A DNA stretch of 64,000 bases from Bagarius yarrelli (Eukaryota; Chordata; Actinopteri; Siluriformes; Sisoridae), in NCBI GenBank assembly GCA_005784505.1, contig VCAZ01000074.1, forward strand, positions 517,501 through 581,500, written 5' to 3'. Made by a program: the position numbers and the translations under genes. The notes beneath the pieces are model-generated. The model ran no database searches. It had not been told where the DNA came from and saw only the letters and a program-made list of their open reading frames with translations. Position 1 is the stretch's first letter. Every line of letters begins with the position of its first letter. Below, piece by piece: positions 1 to 11,260 of the stretch.

Positions 1-870
1 GTTCCTTGACATATTCAGTCTATCAGTGAGTCAGATGGCGGGGGAAACAGATGTCATGCTCCGTTCTTTTCACTTCTTTCTCATAAAGAAAAAGAACAGT
101 TGGTGTTTCAATCGCAGCAACGAAAGAATAAATAAATAAAGAAATGACACAGCTGTTTTACTCGAGATGAAGCCATAGCAGAGACGCAAAACAAAGGGAA
201 TCTTTGATGATTAGTACTGTAAAACTGATTTTGCTGTTTTGAACCAAATGACTCGAACACATTGACTCTGATTGGATGCATAGTGTAGGCCCCCCTCCCC
301 TTCTCGCTGGCGCCCCCATTAGGAATATGAGTGCCATTTTTCAAACAAAATTGAGCCCTCTTGGAAGCAGTCTGCCAAATCCCCTCTGTGCCTCTCAGAT
401 TGTTCGAATATTCGACAGTCTTCCAGATGGCTGATTGCCTAACATTCTCATTTTTTACCATTTTGCACTTTCTTTCCTCCTCATCAGATGCTGCCAACTG
501 GTGTGAAGGGGCCTTCATCTCCTTTGTAGTGGGGCATTTTATGCTAAAGTCTACATTTTCACCAGATGGTTGCATCATTTCCACCCTCCCAGAGTTCAGA
601 GCTGAATAGAACTCTGTATTTATTCAAGAGGAAGCTGGAAAAATCTAAATGTGTCACTTTTAATCTCTCAGTGTGGTTTTTATAATATTCAGACCTAAAC
701 AGCAGAATAAGATTAGTATGTTTTTTTTAGATTACAGCTTTATTTATTCTTCATTAAAGTATATAAAATACAAAAGATAACAGAAACTAGAAAAACATGC
801 AATAACAAAGATCCCAGTTTTTACTATACAATTTTATGGCAGAAAATACACAACAAATACAACAAATACA
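1..870. other. Unique non-coding stretch, possible conserved element at 240-620
   Basis: No repeat family or recognisable gene is seen here. Bases 240-620 are compositionally complex and lack simple repeats. The 158-codon frame on the minus strand (584 to 108) has no recognisable motif, and a frame this long is expected a few times by chance in this much AT-rich DNA. Bases 721-870 are AT-rich. A conserved non-coding element at 240-620 is possible but unproven. Confidence 0.3.
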
Positions 871-1237
871 CCGCAGTGCGGTGGCTTAGTTGTTAGCACA
901 ATTGCCTCACGGCAAAAAGGTCCTGGGTTCGAGGGGCAGAGGCTTTTCTGTGTGGAGTTTGCATGTTCTCTTCATGTTTGTGTGGCTTTACTCCAGGTTC
1001 TCCGGTTTCCTCCTCCGGTCTAAAATCATGTATGTTAGATTAATTGGTGATTCTAAACTGCCCATAGGAGTGAGTGGGAGTGTGTGTGGCCCTGTGATGG
1101 ACTGGTGAACTGTACAGGGTGTACCCCTCCTGCCTTTTGCCCTTTCAGAGATGGCTGGGATAGAATCCAGAAGATATCCGTGACCCTAATTTAGGGAATA
1201 AGCGGGAATAGAAAATGAGTGAATGAATGAACGAATG
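871..1237 (+). mobile_element. SINE-A, near full-length tRNA-derived SINE
   Basis: The tRNA-like head has an A box (TGGCTTAGTTG, 882-892) and a B box (GGGTTCGAG, about 925-933). These are followed by a conserved body (GTGTGGAGTTTGCATGTTC, then GTGATGGACTGG and CAGGGTGTACCCC) and a GAAT/GAAC simple tail at about 1217-1237. Other members in this window are at 7641, 13363, 19549, 43555 and 56289. The element would be transcribed by RNA polymerase III and moved by a partner LINE. The family label is mine. No clear target-site duplication was found. Confidence 0.85.
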
Positions 1238-1283
1238 TAGGACATTTGAAAACTCGGTAGATACACAATAAAAGTACATCTAT

Positions 1284-1678
1284 GAATGTACCCAACAAGG
1301 GGGTCTGAGCGAGCTCTGTGGGGGGTGGCGTCATACTTTAAAAGTGTTGAGCAATGAGAATTAAGCAGAACGATCATATTGCATTAGCTAATTTTATCCA
1401 TGATCCCCTGGTTGACCAAAAAAATAGACAAATTTGTAATTTGTCCTCCACAAAAATGACGGAGTCTCACTGACCTTCAGCAGCTGATTTTAATGACCCG
1501 GACATATTGGACCCAGGTGAGGAAGCTCCCACCAATTCGGGTTGCAGTGCAGCAATACTGGAAACACAGAATGCAGGAAATACCAAGAGCGATAATATTA
1601 TTAAATGTAAAGGGGGTCCTAACATATTTTCTTGGAAAACAGGGGGTCTCAGACAAAAAAAAGCTTGGGAACGACTGT
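1284..1678 (+). mobile_element. hAT-like short MITE, copy 1
   Basis: It aligns over about 370 bp with 3914-4281, sharing blocks such as TTGCATTAGCTAATTT, CCATGATCCCCTGGTT and ACATATTGGACCCAGGTGAG. The right end reads GCTTGGGAACGACTG, close to the CAGTGGTTCCCAA-type terminus common in fish hAT elements. The left end is decayed, so its coordinate is approximate. The + frame encodes nothing recognisable, and the element is probably non-autonomous. Confidence 0.6.
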
Positions 1679-1960
1679 ATTACTGCATGTTGCATCACCG
1701 ACAGCTGTGAGCTAAACTCACCCAAATTTCTATTACATTTTAAGCATCATAAAATATCATCACTCCACTTACTACCAGGTCTCTAATAACAAAGGACAAC
1801 TAGTTGAAAGGCATACATCGGCCATATCCTAGAACATAATTGACTACTTCCTGCCTCATCACCCTTAATGATACACTGCTGTAATGTCTATTGTTTTGCC
1901 CCATCTTTTTAACTAAGGTTAAAAAAAAAAACATGCAGGAATTGGGGGCTCAAGAGAGTT

Positions 1961-2030
1961 GAAGAAGCTTTATTGTCATTTCAACCATATATAACAGATG
2001 CAGTACACAGTGCTTTCTCTGGTTCCTCAG
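1961..2030 (-). mobile_element. 3' tail of a non-LTR retrotransposon, truncated
   Basis: The segment reads AAGCTTTATTGTCATTTCAA, then a stretch ending near GCAGTACACAGTG. On the minus strand this becomes a ...TTGAAATGACAATAAAGCTT 3' end. This recurring teleost repeat terminus, with an AATAAA-like signal just before a short tail, is typical of 5'-truncated LINE copies. A second copy lies at 46653-46705. The LINE clade is not assigned. Confidence 0.55.
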
Positions 2031-2853
2031 TAAACTACTGTATCTGTACCTTGCAGGCCGACAGATATTTTTTAACGTTTATGATTATTTTGTGTGTCTT
2101 TGTGTTAAATCCTGCCTATAAAATAAGCTCCAATCTTAACGTAGACTTTTCCCTCTGAGCAGGTTCATTGGCCCGCACAGATGGCAATCGAGGTAGGGGG
2201 AAATGAGTACCTGGCCTGGCGTAACACACATACATATGCAAGTTCCCAGAGCTGTTCAAAGGGAGCAGATGTTTGTGCATGTGCGTGTGTTTATGTAGCA
2301 ATGATTGTGTGGACTAATTTGTATTTGTGTCTGAGTGCGTGCGCATGTGTGTGAATTTCAGCCAGCAGTAAACACCCTCATCTGGTCAGCAGCCCCTGTG
2401 AGATATAGCACCGGGTCATTAATTTCTTCTGAGCTTTGCCTGCAAGAAGCGCAGTGATGTTTAATACATGCAGTGAAGCTGAACTCTGCTTCAACATCCA
2501 TAAAGGACAAACAGTTGAAATAATTCAAAGCAATCACGAGGCAATTATAAAAGCCACAGCCTAATAAAAACAAGCCTGCTGAAATAGAGATCTGTGAATG
2601 TAATAGACAAACTTTAAAGATGAGTTTTAACAATAATTTGTTCTGGTAGATAGCTGTGAATCAGCAGATAAAATATTTAGTCATAAAAATATCCTTGGAC
2701 GCAAGGCGGGTTGAAGGCATGGGCACAGGTGGGCTGAGCTCACCCAAACGTCTGTCTTGCCCACCCAATGAAATTTTGGTAAAGACAGCGATATACAAAT
2801 ACATTTTTTTATCCGATTTGTAATTTGAAATCTATCCATTCATCCATCCGTCT
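2031..2853. other. Unique stretch with candidate conserved element at 2345-2640
   Basis: Apart from GT-rich bases around 2290-2350 and the repeat segment at 2705-2775, this region is non-repetitive. Bases 2345-2640 are the most complex part and hold several ATTA/AATT cores. No splice-flanked open frame is evident. Confidence 0.3.
2705..2775 (+). mobile_element. Left part of a dispersed repeat split by a SINE and GATA array
   Basis: GGCATGGGCACAGGTGGGCT here matches GGCATGGGCAGGGGTGGGCT at about 43540. The segment at about 3533-3560 (CTGCCCACCCTTCTATG) matches 43941-43960. The two outer pieces appear to belong to one element whose middle now holds a SINE-B (2854-3042) and a GATA microsatellite. 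The family is unassigned; the ends recall fish hAT-type elements. Confidence 0.45.
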
Positions 2854-3042
2854 GTTTACATTCACAGCATTTGGCAGACGCTCTTATCCAGAGCGACATA
2901 CAATATTCCTTGTTATACAACTGAGCAATTGGGGGTTAAGGGCCTTGCTCAAGGGCCCAGCAGTGGTGGCATGGTGGAACTGGGAATCGAACCCGGGTCC
3001 TCGAGTTATTAGTCCAACAACTTTACCACTGCACTACCACTT
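2854..3042 (-). mobile_element. SINE-B, full-length tRNA-derived SINE with L2-type tail
   Basis: Read on the minus strand it has a tRNA-like head with B box GGTTCGATTCCCA, a body containing GCCCTTAACCCCCAATTGC, and the tail GAGCGTCTGCCAAATGCTGT. Tails of this kind are shared by fish tRNA-SINEs and L2-clade LINEs (salmonid HpaI/RSg-1, eel UnaSINE/UnaL2), which supply the retrotransposition machinery. This is the most abundant family here, with about 21 pieces. Confidence 0.88.
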
Positions 3043-3049
3043 GTTTTGT

Positions 3050-3345
<296 letters not shown>

Positions 3346-3585
3346 CCTATATGATTGTTAAAAATAACATCTTAATATTTTAAAAAACATATTTGTGTTT
3401 ATATTGACTTAATATGTCTTCTTAAACAAACCAAAGCAAGAATATTAGTAAAACGATATGTTTTTGCTATTTTATCATATAATTAGTTAAATTTGACCTA
3501 TTTTATGATATAATTTAGTTGAATTGTATCTGCCTGCCCACCCTTCTATGCTTGGCAAGAACCAGGCCTGCTTGGACGATTGGTT

Positions 3586-3737
3586 AGCATTTGGAAGATG
3601 TCCTTATCCAGAGCAACTTACATTCATCTCATTTATCTGTTAGAGCTCTTGCTCAGGGGGACAAAAAAACAAGTGGTGTTGGTATGTGAACCCACAATCT
3701 TCAGATCAACACCTTGACCTCTGAGCTACTACTTTCC
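3586..3737 (-). mobile_element. SINE-B, degraded
   Basis: Tail-side words CATTTGGAAGATGTCCTTAT and CCAGAGCAACTTACATT begin the copy. The body is eroded (TTGCTCAGGGGGACAAAAAAAC) and the head remnant reads ACCCACAATCTTCAGATC. Confidence 0.75.
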
Positions 3738-3913
3738 TATTTATAAACTCTTGCTCATTAAACTGTCCTACAATAACATGCATTGCTGTTTGCCTCATTT
3801 TCCTTATTAAGTAGCAACAGTTTTTTTTATATCTTATTTAAAAAAGTCGCTCTAAATGTGATGTTTTTTTACATTTTAGTCCACATCAACAGACTGATCT
3901 GAATCATTTACAG

Positions 3914-4281
3914 CAGTCCTGACCGATTAAGGGGCCTCAGCTAGGTCTGTGGGGGGGTCGCGTGATATTCTGAACAGTGTTGAGCAGTGATCATTAGGGG
4001 GAACGATTATGTTGCATTAGCTAATTTCATCCATGATCCCCTGGTTTACCAAAAAATAGACAAATTAGTTATTTGTCCTCGACAAAAAAACGAGCTGAAT
4101 CATCTTTAGCAGCTGATAGTAATGACCCAGACATATTGGACCCAGGTGAGGACGCGCCCACCGATTCGGGTAGCTGTGCAGAAAAACTGGAAACACGAAA
4201 TGCAGGAAATACCAAGAACGATAATATCATTAAACGTGAAGGGGGGCTCTAAAATATTTTTGAAAAGGTTGGAAACCAGTG
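3914..4281 (+). mobile_element. hAT-like short MITE, copy 2, with 8-bp target-site duplication
   Basis: This is the partner of 1284-1678. The left end is CAGTCCTGACC and the right end GGTTGGAAACCAGTG, giving imperfect inverted termini starting with CA(C/G)T. The flanks are ATTTACAG (3906-3913) and ATTAACAG (4282-4289), matching at 7 of 8 bases, and 8 bp is the duplication length of the hAT superfamily. Length is 368 bp with no transposase frame. Confidence 0.65.
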
Positions 4282-4289
4282 ATTAACAG

Positions 4290-6078
4290 CGTAAAGTATT
4301 TATCCGAAGTGCATTAAGGTAAAAAAGTCATGCTCAAAAGCCAGTTGGGCCCACCCCCTGGATTGATTATCCTGTGAAACGGCTGTTTTTTCAAGATTTA
4401 AAGCCGAGACAGAAGGTCAAAAAAAATTCTACCTAATTGGCGATAAGAAAAACAAGCTTTTTATGTGGTGTGTCATTTCTCACCACAGATCAGAGCAGAC
4501 AGGTCCTTCTGTCATCTTTCCCTCCTATTCTCCTTCTCTCTCTCTCTCTCTCTCTCTCTCATTTCACTCTTTCACCCACATCCCTCCACTCCCTGGTCCA
4601 GGGATGACTTGAACAGTAAATTAAATTAATGTAGGCCATTTTTCAATCATTTTTCATTTCTCCAAAATGATTAAAGCTGATGTAAGGAGTTCATTAAAAC
4701 AGAAAACATTAGACTCATTAAAAAGCCATTAAAACTATTGTGGCACAATGATTTATTCTATCAGCAGGCCAGGGGAGAAAGTAACTCAAGTGCTGGGAAA
4801 GAGAGCGATGGGACAGAAAAGAAAGGATGGGCTGTTTCCAAGATAGAGGACCCCAATTTAAGCTTGCTAATTTGGATTGGCAGGGTACCATGGCCTTGTC
4901 CATCGTTCCTGCTTAATGGATGCTCGTGGATGGTGTGTGTATGATGGTTGTTGTTGCGTTACCATGAATCATTTTAAAGAAGCTAAACTGAATGAGCTAT
5001 GAACCTTAACACCTGATCCAAGATCAGTGTCCTGGTGGTATATTGATGCGCTCACTTTGGCTCTCATTTGGCTCATGCCGGGCTCCAGTTCTTTTAGCAA
5101 CCCATAATGAGTAGTTTTATTGCCCATTATGATTGAATCAGCACCTCTGCATGCTCAGCACCTTCTCCTTTTTGCCATCCACCACCAGCATTTTCTGCGT
5201 TAAATGTCATAGGAACCAATCTGTGGCTCAGAGAGGGGCAGGTGCTGGGTCATTAGTCTTGCTGATGGGTTAAGTGAAATCAGCTCCTTTCCTCCTGCTC
5301 AGGGTTTGCTACTGATGATGGCCTGCTCCCCAGCTGCGGTAGTCCCATCAACTCGAGTAAAAATTTCCATTCAGAGAAACCCAGGGTCTTATGGGATCGA
5401 TTCAACTCCCAGGCCCCACATTGCACCTGCCTGTTCCCACCGTGCCCCCTGCATTTTATCGCTCATCTGCTGCACAAATGACTCTTTCAAAGCTAAGCGA
5501 TGCTGCGAGCAATATTCACTGTCTTTATACCTCCAGACAAACCGAAAAAAAAAAAGATACTATCATTTGTATCTTTGAGAATTCTCAACCTAAAAGTGTT
5601 CTCTGGGAGACTTCATATCAAAGTCTCTTCATACAGTCAAACCTTTTCTAGAAAAAGAGGCACTAAAGCTACTAAGCTGTACATTCTCTTGCCACTGGGG
5701 GGGTACCCCTAAGAAAATGCCTTTTATAGCCCTCGGTGGTAAGGGCTAAGGGAAGGGTGATGGGATAAGCCATGCTTCTGCGGATCAGGGTTAAATGTCA
5801 CGTTCAAAGCCAGCATCTGCTTGGCAGAACTGAAGTTTGATCCACCAATCAGAAGCCCAGAAATGAAATCCCTGTCTTTTAAATTATAAAATATATTTTC
5901 TTTTATTGTTTTTCAACACTTCGTACTTATGGCAGGTCTACCAAAGCTTTGCTTAAGTCTCCACATGGAAACAGCTGTTTGGGGTAATTATGACACAACT
6001 AAGCTTGTTTGTCCACATTGTATGTATGTGATCTCTTTATCGGTTGCACTCTTCATTGTCCTGAAGAAAAATGTAAGC

Positions 6079-6081
<3 letters not shown>
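4290..6081. other. Unique stretch with candidate conserved elements at 4610-4920 and 5040-5290
   Basis: A (TC)13 tract lies at 4535-4560. Bases 4610-4920 are complex and ATTA-rich (GATTAAAGCTGATGTAAGG). Bases 5040-5290 are similar in texture. Neither shows a repeat family. From 5290 to 6081 I see nothing identifiable. Confidence 0.3.

Positions 6082-6110
<29 letters not shown>
6082..6110. repeat. (GT)n microsatellite
   Basis: About 14 uninterrupted GT units. Confidence 0.97.
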
Positions 6111-6114
<4 letters not shown>

Positions 6115-6193
6115 AGTAAAGCAACGGTCTAAGGAGACAAGCTGGCAAGCTGAAAAGTGATTTGTTTTGGAAACGTTGTGCAGTTCATACTAA

Positions 6194-6360
6194 TACATTT
6201 ACATTTACCGCATACCGACAGACTCTTATGCAGAACAACTTATATTTATCTCTTTTATACAACTAAGCAATTGGGGGTTATAGGCCATTCTCAGGGATCC
6301 AGTAGTGGTGGTTTGGTGAAGCTGGAAATTGAACCCAAAATCTTTGGGTTGGTAGTACTA
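6194..6360 (-). mobile_element. SINE-B, diverged
   Basis: The copy carries ACTCTTATGCAGAACAACTT, CAATTGGGGGTTATAGGCCA and AATTGAACCCAAAATCTTTG, in tail-to-head order for the minus strand. The A box end is lost. Confidence 0.75.
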
Positions 6361-6539
6361 TTTTGCCTCAGTTTTAATTAACAATAGTAACAGAATAATA
6401 GTTTGTTTTACACAGCCATGACTCAAATTAAAATCTTTGACCTAGCATAGCACAAAGCTAAAGCACATATCTCTAGATTTAAAACCACAGAGATTTCACA
6501 AGTTCTCTTCATTGGTTTTAAACAAACTTTTTGTCCATC

Positions 6540-6840
6540 ATGACAACACCCTTGTGCACCAAACAAGGTCCATGAAAACATAGTTTTTCCAACGTGGAAA
6601 GTCTGAGTGACCTACACAGAGCTCAGACCCCATGATGACTGAACACCTTTGGGATGAATAATAACACTGACTGCATGCCAAGCTTCTCGGCCATTAATCT
6701 CACTAATGCTCTCGTGGCTGAATGAGCAAATGCCCACAGCTACTAACCAAAATCTGAAAGCCTTCTCCGAAAGTTGGACTTAATCTGGACTAGGAGGTTA
6801 AAAGGACATAGGGGTTTGATCAAGTTTAACCAGTGCAGAT
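6540..6840 (+). mobile_element. Tc1-type MITE remnant
   Basis: Words such as CTGAACACCTTTGGGATGAA, CTCACTAATGCTCTCGTGGC and TGAATGAGCAAATGCCCACA match the transposase-derived interior of the teleost Tc1/mariner MITEs that normally end in CAAAAGT-TTGTGGACACC repeats. The terminal repeats are not recognisable here. The coding remnant runs on the plus strand and is heavily disrupted. Confidence 0.65.
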
Positions 6841-6886
6841 TAATTATTATTAAAATCTGCCAATCAGCATTTAAAAATTCATTGTG

Positions 6887-6918
6887 GTAGCAATTGTTAT
6901 CCAAAGCGACTTACATTT
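6887..6918 (-). mobile_element. SINE-B tail fragment
   Basis: TTATCCAAAGCGACTTACAT is the characteristic tail of the family, with only about 32 bp retained. Confidence 0.5.
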
Positions 6919-6960
6919 TTCTTTTTTTTTTTACAATTATTACATAACTATGAATAAATA

Positions 6961-7076
6961 GATGATGTAATAACATAAAAATGTATAAAAACAAAAAAAA
7001 AAAAAAAAAAAAAAATAATAAAAACTAAATAAATAATAATATATAAATATGTATTATAAGATGTGGATTTATTAGA
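6961..7076. repeat. A-rich tract with 23-nt poly(A)
   Basis: A run of about 23 A (6993-7015) is followed by TAA/TAAA repeats. It may be an old retroposon tail, but no body is attached. Confidence 0.8.
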
Positions 7077-7276
7077 TAACATATTGAAATGGCTGCATGT
7101 GACCTGCATGTGATGTTCAAGTCTCTTTCTCTGTGTTGCAAGTTATGTGGCTGTCTTTTCACCACTGATTTCACACGTTCACATACACACGCCCTACAAA
7201 CCCAACCTGAGCTGACAAAGAAAGTCGATGATCAGCATCATGGTACCAATAAAGTAGGAAATGGTACCAATAAAGT

Positions 7277-7380
7277 GGGAAGTGGTAGCACAGTGGGTTC
7301 CCAGAGCGCACTGCTGCCCCCCCTGAGCAAGGTCCTTAACCCCAAATTGCTTATTTGTAAAAAAGAGATAAATTTAAGTC
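7277..7380 (+). mobile_element. SINE-B, internally deleted and 3'-truncated
   Basis: GGGAAGTGGTAGCACAGTGG starts the copy. The B-box region is deleted, and CTGAGCAAGGTCCTTAACCC follows before the copy stops at AAGTC. Immediately upstream, ATGGTACCAATAAAGT is tandemly duplicated (about 7240-7275). Confidence 0.75.
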
Positions 7381-7640
7381 ATAAGGTACCTCAATGAGAA
7401 ATGCTCAAAAGTAAGTGTTCAGCTACCCTCATGGTACATATCCTGGTCATTTTTTGCAGCCATCTTCTGTTGCCATAGTATATTTTATGAAACTTGCTTT
7501 GAGCAGAGGGACAATTAAAAAAGGCCTTTAGTCATATAGTATATGTTTGCAGAATCTCTAGCCAGTTCTATTTCATATCTCTAATGAAATCATAATAAAA
7601 ACATACATCGAAACAAATATCTATATATATGTACATTATA

Positions 7641-7968
7641 TATTCATCTTCTATACACGCTTATTCCCCAATTCAGGGTCACAGGGATCTGCTGGAGTCT
7701 ATCCCAGCTGTGCCTGAAAGGGTGAAAAGCAGGAGAGGTACATCCTGGACAGGTCACCAGTCCATCACGGCTACACACACACTCACATTCACTCCTATGG
7801 GCGATTTAGAATCACCAATTAACCTATCATACATGTTTTTGGACTGTAGGAGGAAACCGGAGTAGCCAGAATAAATCTGGGAGAACATGCAAACTCCACA
7901 CAGACAGCCCCCTGCCCGGAAATCGAACCCGGGACCAACAGTGCTAACCACTAAGCCACCGTGCTGCC
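7641..7968 (-). mobile_element. SINE-A, near full-length
   Basis: On the minus strand it runs from head GGCTTAGTGGTTAGCAC through B box GGGTTCGATTTCC, body GTGTGGAGTTTGCATGTTCT, and GGTGACCTGTCCAGGATGTA to the tail. The GAAT tail itself is short. Confidence 0.88.
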
Positions 7969-8506
7969 TATTTTTATTCTTACTTATTCATAATTAAAAG
8001 CAAAGCTGACCTTTCAGCAAATTTTGGAGGAGGTTGGAGAAAGCAACAGTTCCAAACCATCATTTGATGAAAATCAATGTTCTGTCTGCTACATATGATT
8101 TGTATTGATATATTAGACAATCAATTAAAAGCTGGGCAAAATCCACATTCATGTCCCAAAACATAGTTAAAAGCTTTCCTAGGCTTGTCAATGTCCACAA
8201 ACCTATGTCCACTTAGTGTATGTCTTTGTGAATAGAAATTGAATTCACAAACATTAACCACTGTTGCATTAAGGTTGGTTTAGTCTTGAAATATTTTCTC
8301 TTTCTTTGAAATTTGTGTTCCTTTTCACAATTTGGCACTTTGGTACTATTGTATGATTTTTGTAGAACCGTAAACGTGATCATTGTTACCTGTTTGCCCA
8401 GGTGTAAATTGTGTCTTGTCCATGTCTTAAAGCCATCGAGACATTTTTTTTGTAATTCAAGACGTAATTTGTTTTCTGTCTTATTCTTTTGTGAATTCTT
8501 TCAAAC

Positions 8507-8538
<32 letters not shown>

Positions 8539-9162
8539 TGTATGTGGAGAAAAAAAGCTGAGCAACCAGGTGCAGCAGAGTGTATCCATCCTGTCAGGGT
8601 CCAGGGAAAGAAAGCAGGATAAGGAGTGGACAACACTAGGAACAACAGCTGCAGTCTCCTCCACATGGCCATGCCTCAGCAGACTGGAGCAATATCCACA
8701 TGGCACTCTGGAGCCCAGCGTAGGCCTAGCTTTCTCTCTGCACCTCCACTGAGACCGTCTGGTAACTAGTGATAGCTTTGACACCACCTTTCAATTTTTC
8801 TGTGAGTGTGTCATGAGGAATACACATGGAAAAAAATATTCAAAGCCTAAAAGTCATTCTACTGAATAAAAGTCTCAATTAAAGCACTAAAAAGCTTTCA
8901 GACTAAATTCTGAAATTTAAAACTAAATAAAATGTTTTATATCTGTTAATGAGGTGTTTTCTTAAGTGTACTTTTTGATTATTAGATGGTTTCAGATGAA
9001 ATGCATACATTTTTGTTATTTTAATAAAAAAAAGAAAAAAAAGTTGTAATATTTTCCTAGAAAATACATTTGATTCGTTTACCACAGTTTTAAATAAATT
9101 GTTTTGGATTTGTTTTTACATTTTTTTATTTAATTGATTTCCCCTGTTCACTCACTCACTAG
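7969..9162. other. Stretch without recognised gene; (GT)n at 8511-8537
   Basis: Apart from the GT microsatellite and AT-rich bases 8820-9160, I recognise no repeat family or gene. The open frames across the GT run are artefacts. Confidence 0.3.
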
Positions 9163-9500
9163 CTAGGCAAAAGTATTGGGACAACTGATCATAACATCCA
9201 TATGTGTTTTTTTTTTATTTTTGAAAATCATGTTCCGGGTTTTGGGGGATTTCCTCATTCAGCAACAATAATATTACTGAGTGCAGGCACTAATGATGGA
9301 CGAACAGGTCTAGGGTGTAGCTGTTGGGGGTTGAGGTCAGGGCTGGGTGCAAAACATTCTTTCACACTATACCTTTAGAAAGCTTGCAACACTAACCAGA
9401 ACACATCATACCTTAAGGGACTTGTAATTTTATAACATGCAGCAAACTTTGGAAAAGACACACTTATATTAATGTGTCCACAAACTTTCAGCCACATAGA
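9163..9500 (-). mobile_element. Tc1-type MITE with decayed terminal repeats
   Basis: The left end reads GGCAAAAGTATTGGGACAAC and the right end GTGTCCACAAACTTTCAGCC, imperfect inverted copies of the Tc1-type TIR. The interior GGGGTTGAGGTCAGGGCTGG is a transposase-derived block read on the minus strand. It is non-autonomous, about 340 bp. Confidence 0.75.
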
Positions 9501-9526
9501 CGATTTTCATAAATGTATTAAAAGTT

Positions 9527-9708
9527 GGGAAGTGGTGGCTTAGTGGTTAAGATGTTGGACTGATACCAGAATGACTGGGGTTAGATTCTTAGCACCACCA
9601 CTGTAGGCCCCCTGAGCAAGGCCCTTAACCCCCAATTGTTAGTTGTATAAAAGAGATAAATAAAAGTCGCTCTGGATAAGAGCATCTGCCAAATGCTGTA
9701 AATGTAAG
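9527..9708 (+). mobile_element. SINE-B, full-length, with 9-bp target-site duplication
   Basis: A complete copy: head GAAGTGGTGGCTTAGTGG, body GAGCAAGGCCCTTAACCCCC, tail GTCGCTCTGGATAAGAGCAT. It is flanked by exact TTAAAAGTT repeats at 9518-9526 and 9709-9717, direct evidence of target-primed retroposition. It lies 26 bp downstream of the Tc1-type MITE. Confidence 0.93.
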
Positions 9709-9717
9709 TTAAAAGTT

Positions 9718-10121
9718 AGTTATAGTTTTCTGGTTTCTTTGGGCTAACATCATCCTAAAATTAATTTTTAAGTATGCTATAATCAAAGATAGCAGCGGTA
9801 TAACATTTTACTTGTACAAAGCTTAAAAACTGCCTGAAGGAATTCCGGGCTTTTAATTTGACATGTGTGCTATAAAGGAAAAAATGTTGCATGAATAATA
9901 AAATGTGTCCTTACATACTTTTAAAATGGTCAGTTTTTTTCTATAAAAAAAACTACTTGTAAAATATCTTTTTTTACTTATTTGTCTTAATAAAATATAT
10001 TTAGTTTCAGAGTACGTGAAACACCACTAATGTTGTGTACTTAGATAAGTTTTGTAGCCCACACTGTAAAACAATATTCACCTGCTGATAAATTCACAAA
10101 TACTTTAACTTCCAGGTAGTC

Positions 10122-10157
<36 letters not shown>

Positions 10158-10619
10158 TTAATTAAATACTGATAATTTACATTATTGCAATTATGCATTA
10201 GATTTATGTGAGCTAGATTCTACGTCTAGACAATTATTTCTTTATTTAAGGGGGTAGATGTTTGTTTTACTTATGTTGTACGGCACATAATTAAAGAGTA
10301 ATAAAAGTAACAGTTCATTTAGCAACAAATAAAGAAGTCAGTTTACTAGCGAATATTACAGCTAATATTAATAAAATAAATGCAATTAAAAATTTTACAG
10401 CTTGGAAATTATAAACCAGAAATAAATGATATCTGAGTCAGCTAGCGAGACAGTTGCACTTCAACTAAAATCTTTTTTCTAACCAATGGCAGGTTTGCAT
10501 TAAATCTTATTTTTTTTTTAACTTAGATCAAAGGCTACAAACATATTAACCAAATACAAAACATCAGTTGAATATCATGCATAATAAATACACTGTACAC
10601 TCACATCTCCACCAACGAG
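9718..10619. other. AT-rich stretch, (CA)n at 10122-10154
   Basis: AT-rich sequence with one CA microsatellite of about 16 units. No gene or repeat family is recognised. Confidence 0.4.
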
Positions 10620-10965
10620 TGCCGTGAGCATCCTGCTCCCAGACCTCGGTTCTGTGGTCCAACTCCTGCCGCTCTACTATCTTTATTTTTGAGCTAATGC
10701 ATCTCTGGAAAAAATGCCATCGATGAAGCATATGGAAGAAAAATGCTGTGCAGAGGCAAAGGGAAGGGACTTTAGAATAAAGATCTGTCCAGTGGAGTTG
10801 GGCTGCAGATGCTTTGCTGCCAATTCCACAACAAGACCTCTGAAGGAAGTAGGCATCAAAGGGCAGACCCAGAGGAAGACCATTAAAGAACTCTGTCTGA
10901 AAGAGTAGACACTGGCTATGGATGAGAAGAAAGAAGATAGCATGAGAAATTAAATTACAAGCCAG
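10620..10965 (+). pseudogene. Retrotransposon endonuclease-like relic, frameshifted
   Basis: Three + strand frames must be combined to follow one protein-like signal. The first (about 10640-10712) has VLWSNS, then FIFELMHLW. The second (about 10711-10740) has AIDEAYGRK. The third (10714-10908) has the block VELGCRCFAANSTTRPLKE followed by VGIKGQTQRKTIKE. The order LWS, then ELTVPWE-like, then AYERK-like, then VEVGCRGF-like is what I remember of the C-terminal PD-(D/E)XK-type endonuclease of non-LTR retroelements seen in fish and cnidarians. Stops and at least two frameshifts make it dead. The 144-residue minus-strand frame here is only its shadow. Family assignment is from memory. Confidence 0.55.
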
Positions 10966-11204
10966 GTGAAAAAAATAAAAAAATAAAATACACTTCATTT
11001 AAGTACAATGTATTAAAAATGTTTTATTTTCAGACAATAATTTTGTACTAAATATACTAAAAGTTAGTCTTTACTACTTCTTAAAATAAATTTATGTTCC
11101 CCAAGCATTACCATGGTTACATACGTGATCTGGAGGCGTGTATTCAACTGTGCTATTTTAAGACACATTGATTATTAACTAAAATTTGCTTTTAAAAAAA
11201 TCTT

Positions 11205-11260
11205 TCTGCTGCTTTGACATGATGTCTATTGTTAAAAGTGCTGTACAAACTAAATTGAAT
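11205..11260 (+). mobile_element. 3' tail of a non-LTR retrotransposon
   Basis: CTGCTTTGACATGATGTCTA, then TGTTAAAAGTGCTGTACAAA and AATTGAAT form the end of a common teleost repeat that normally finishes with a GAATT-type simple tail. Only about 55 bp remains, consistent with 5' truncation. Confidence 0.5.

Noticed and set aside
108..584. 158-codon minus-strand frame outside repeats
   Set aside because: No recognisable domain, no splice or promoter context, and a frame this long is expected a few times by chance across six frames of 64 kb.
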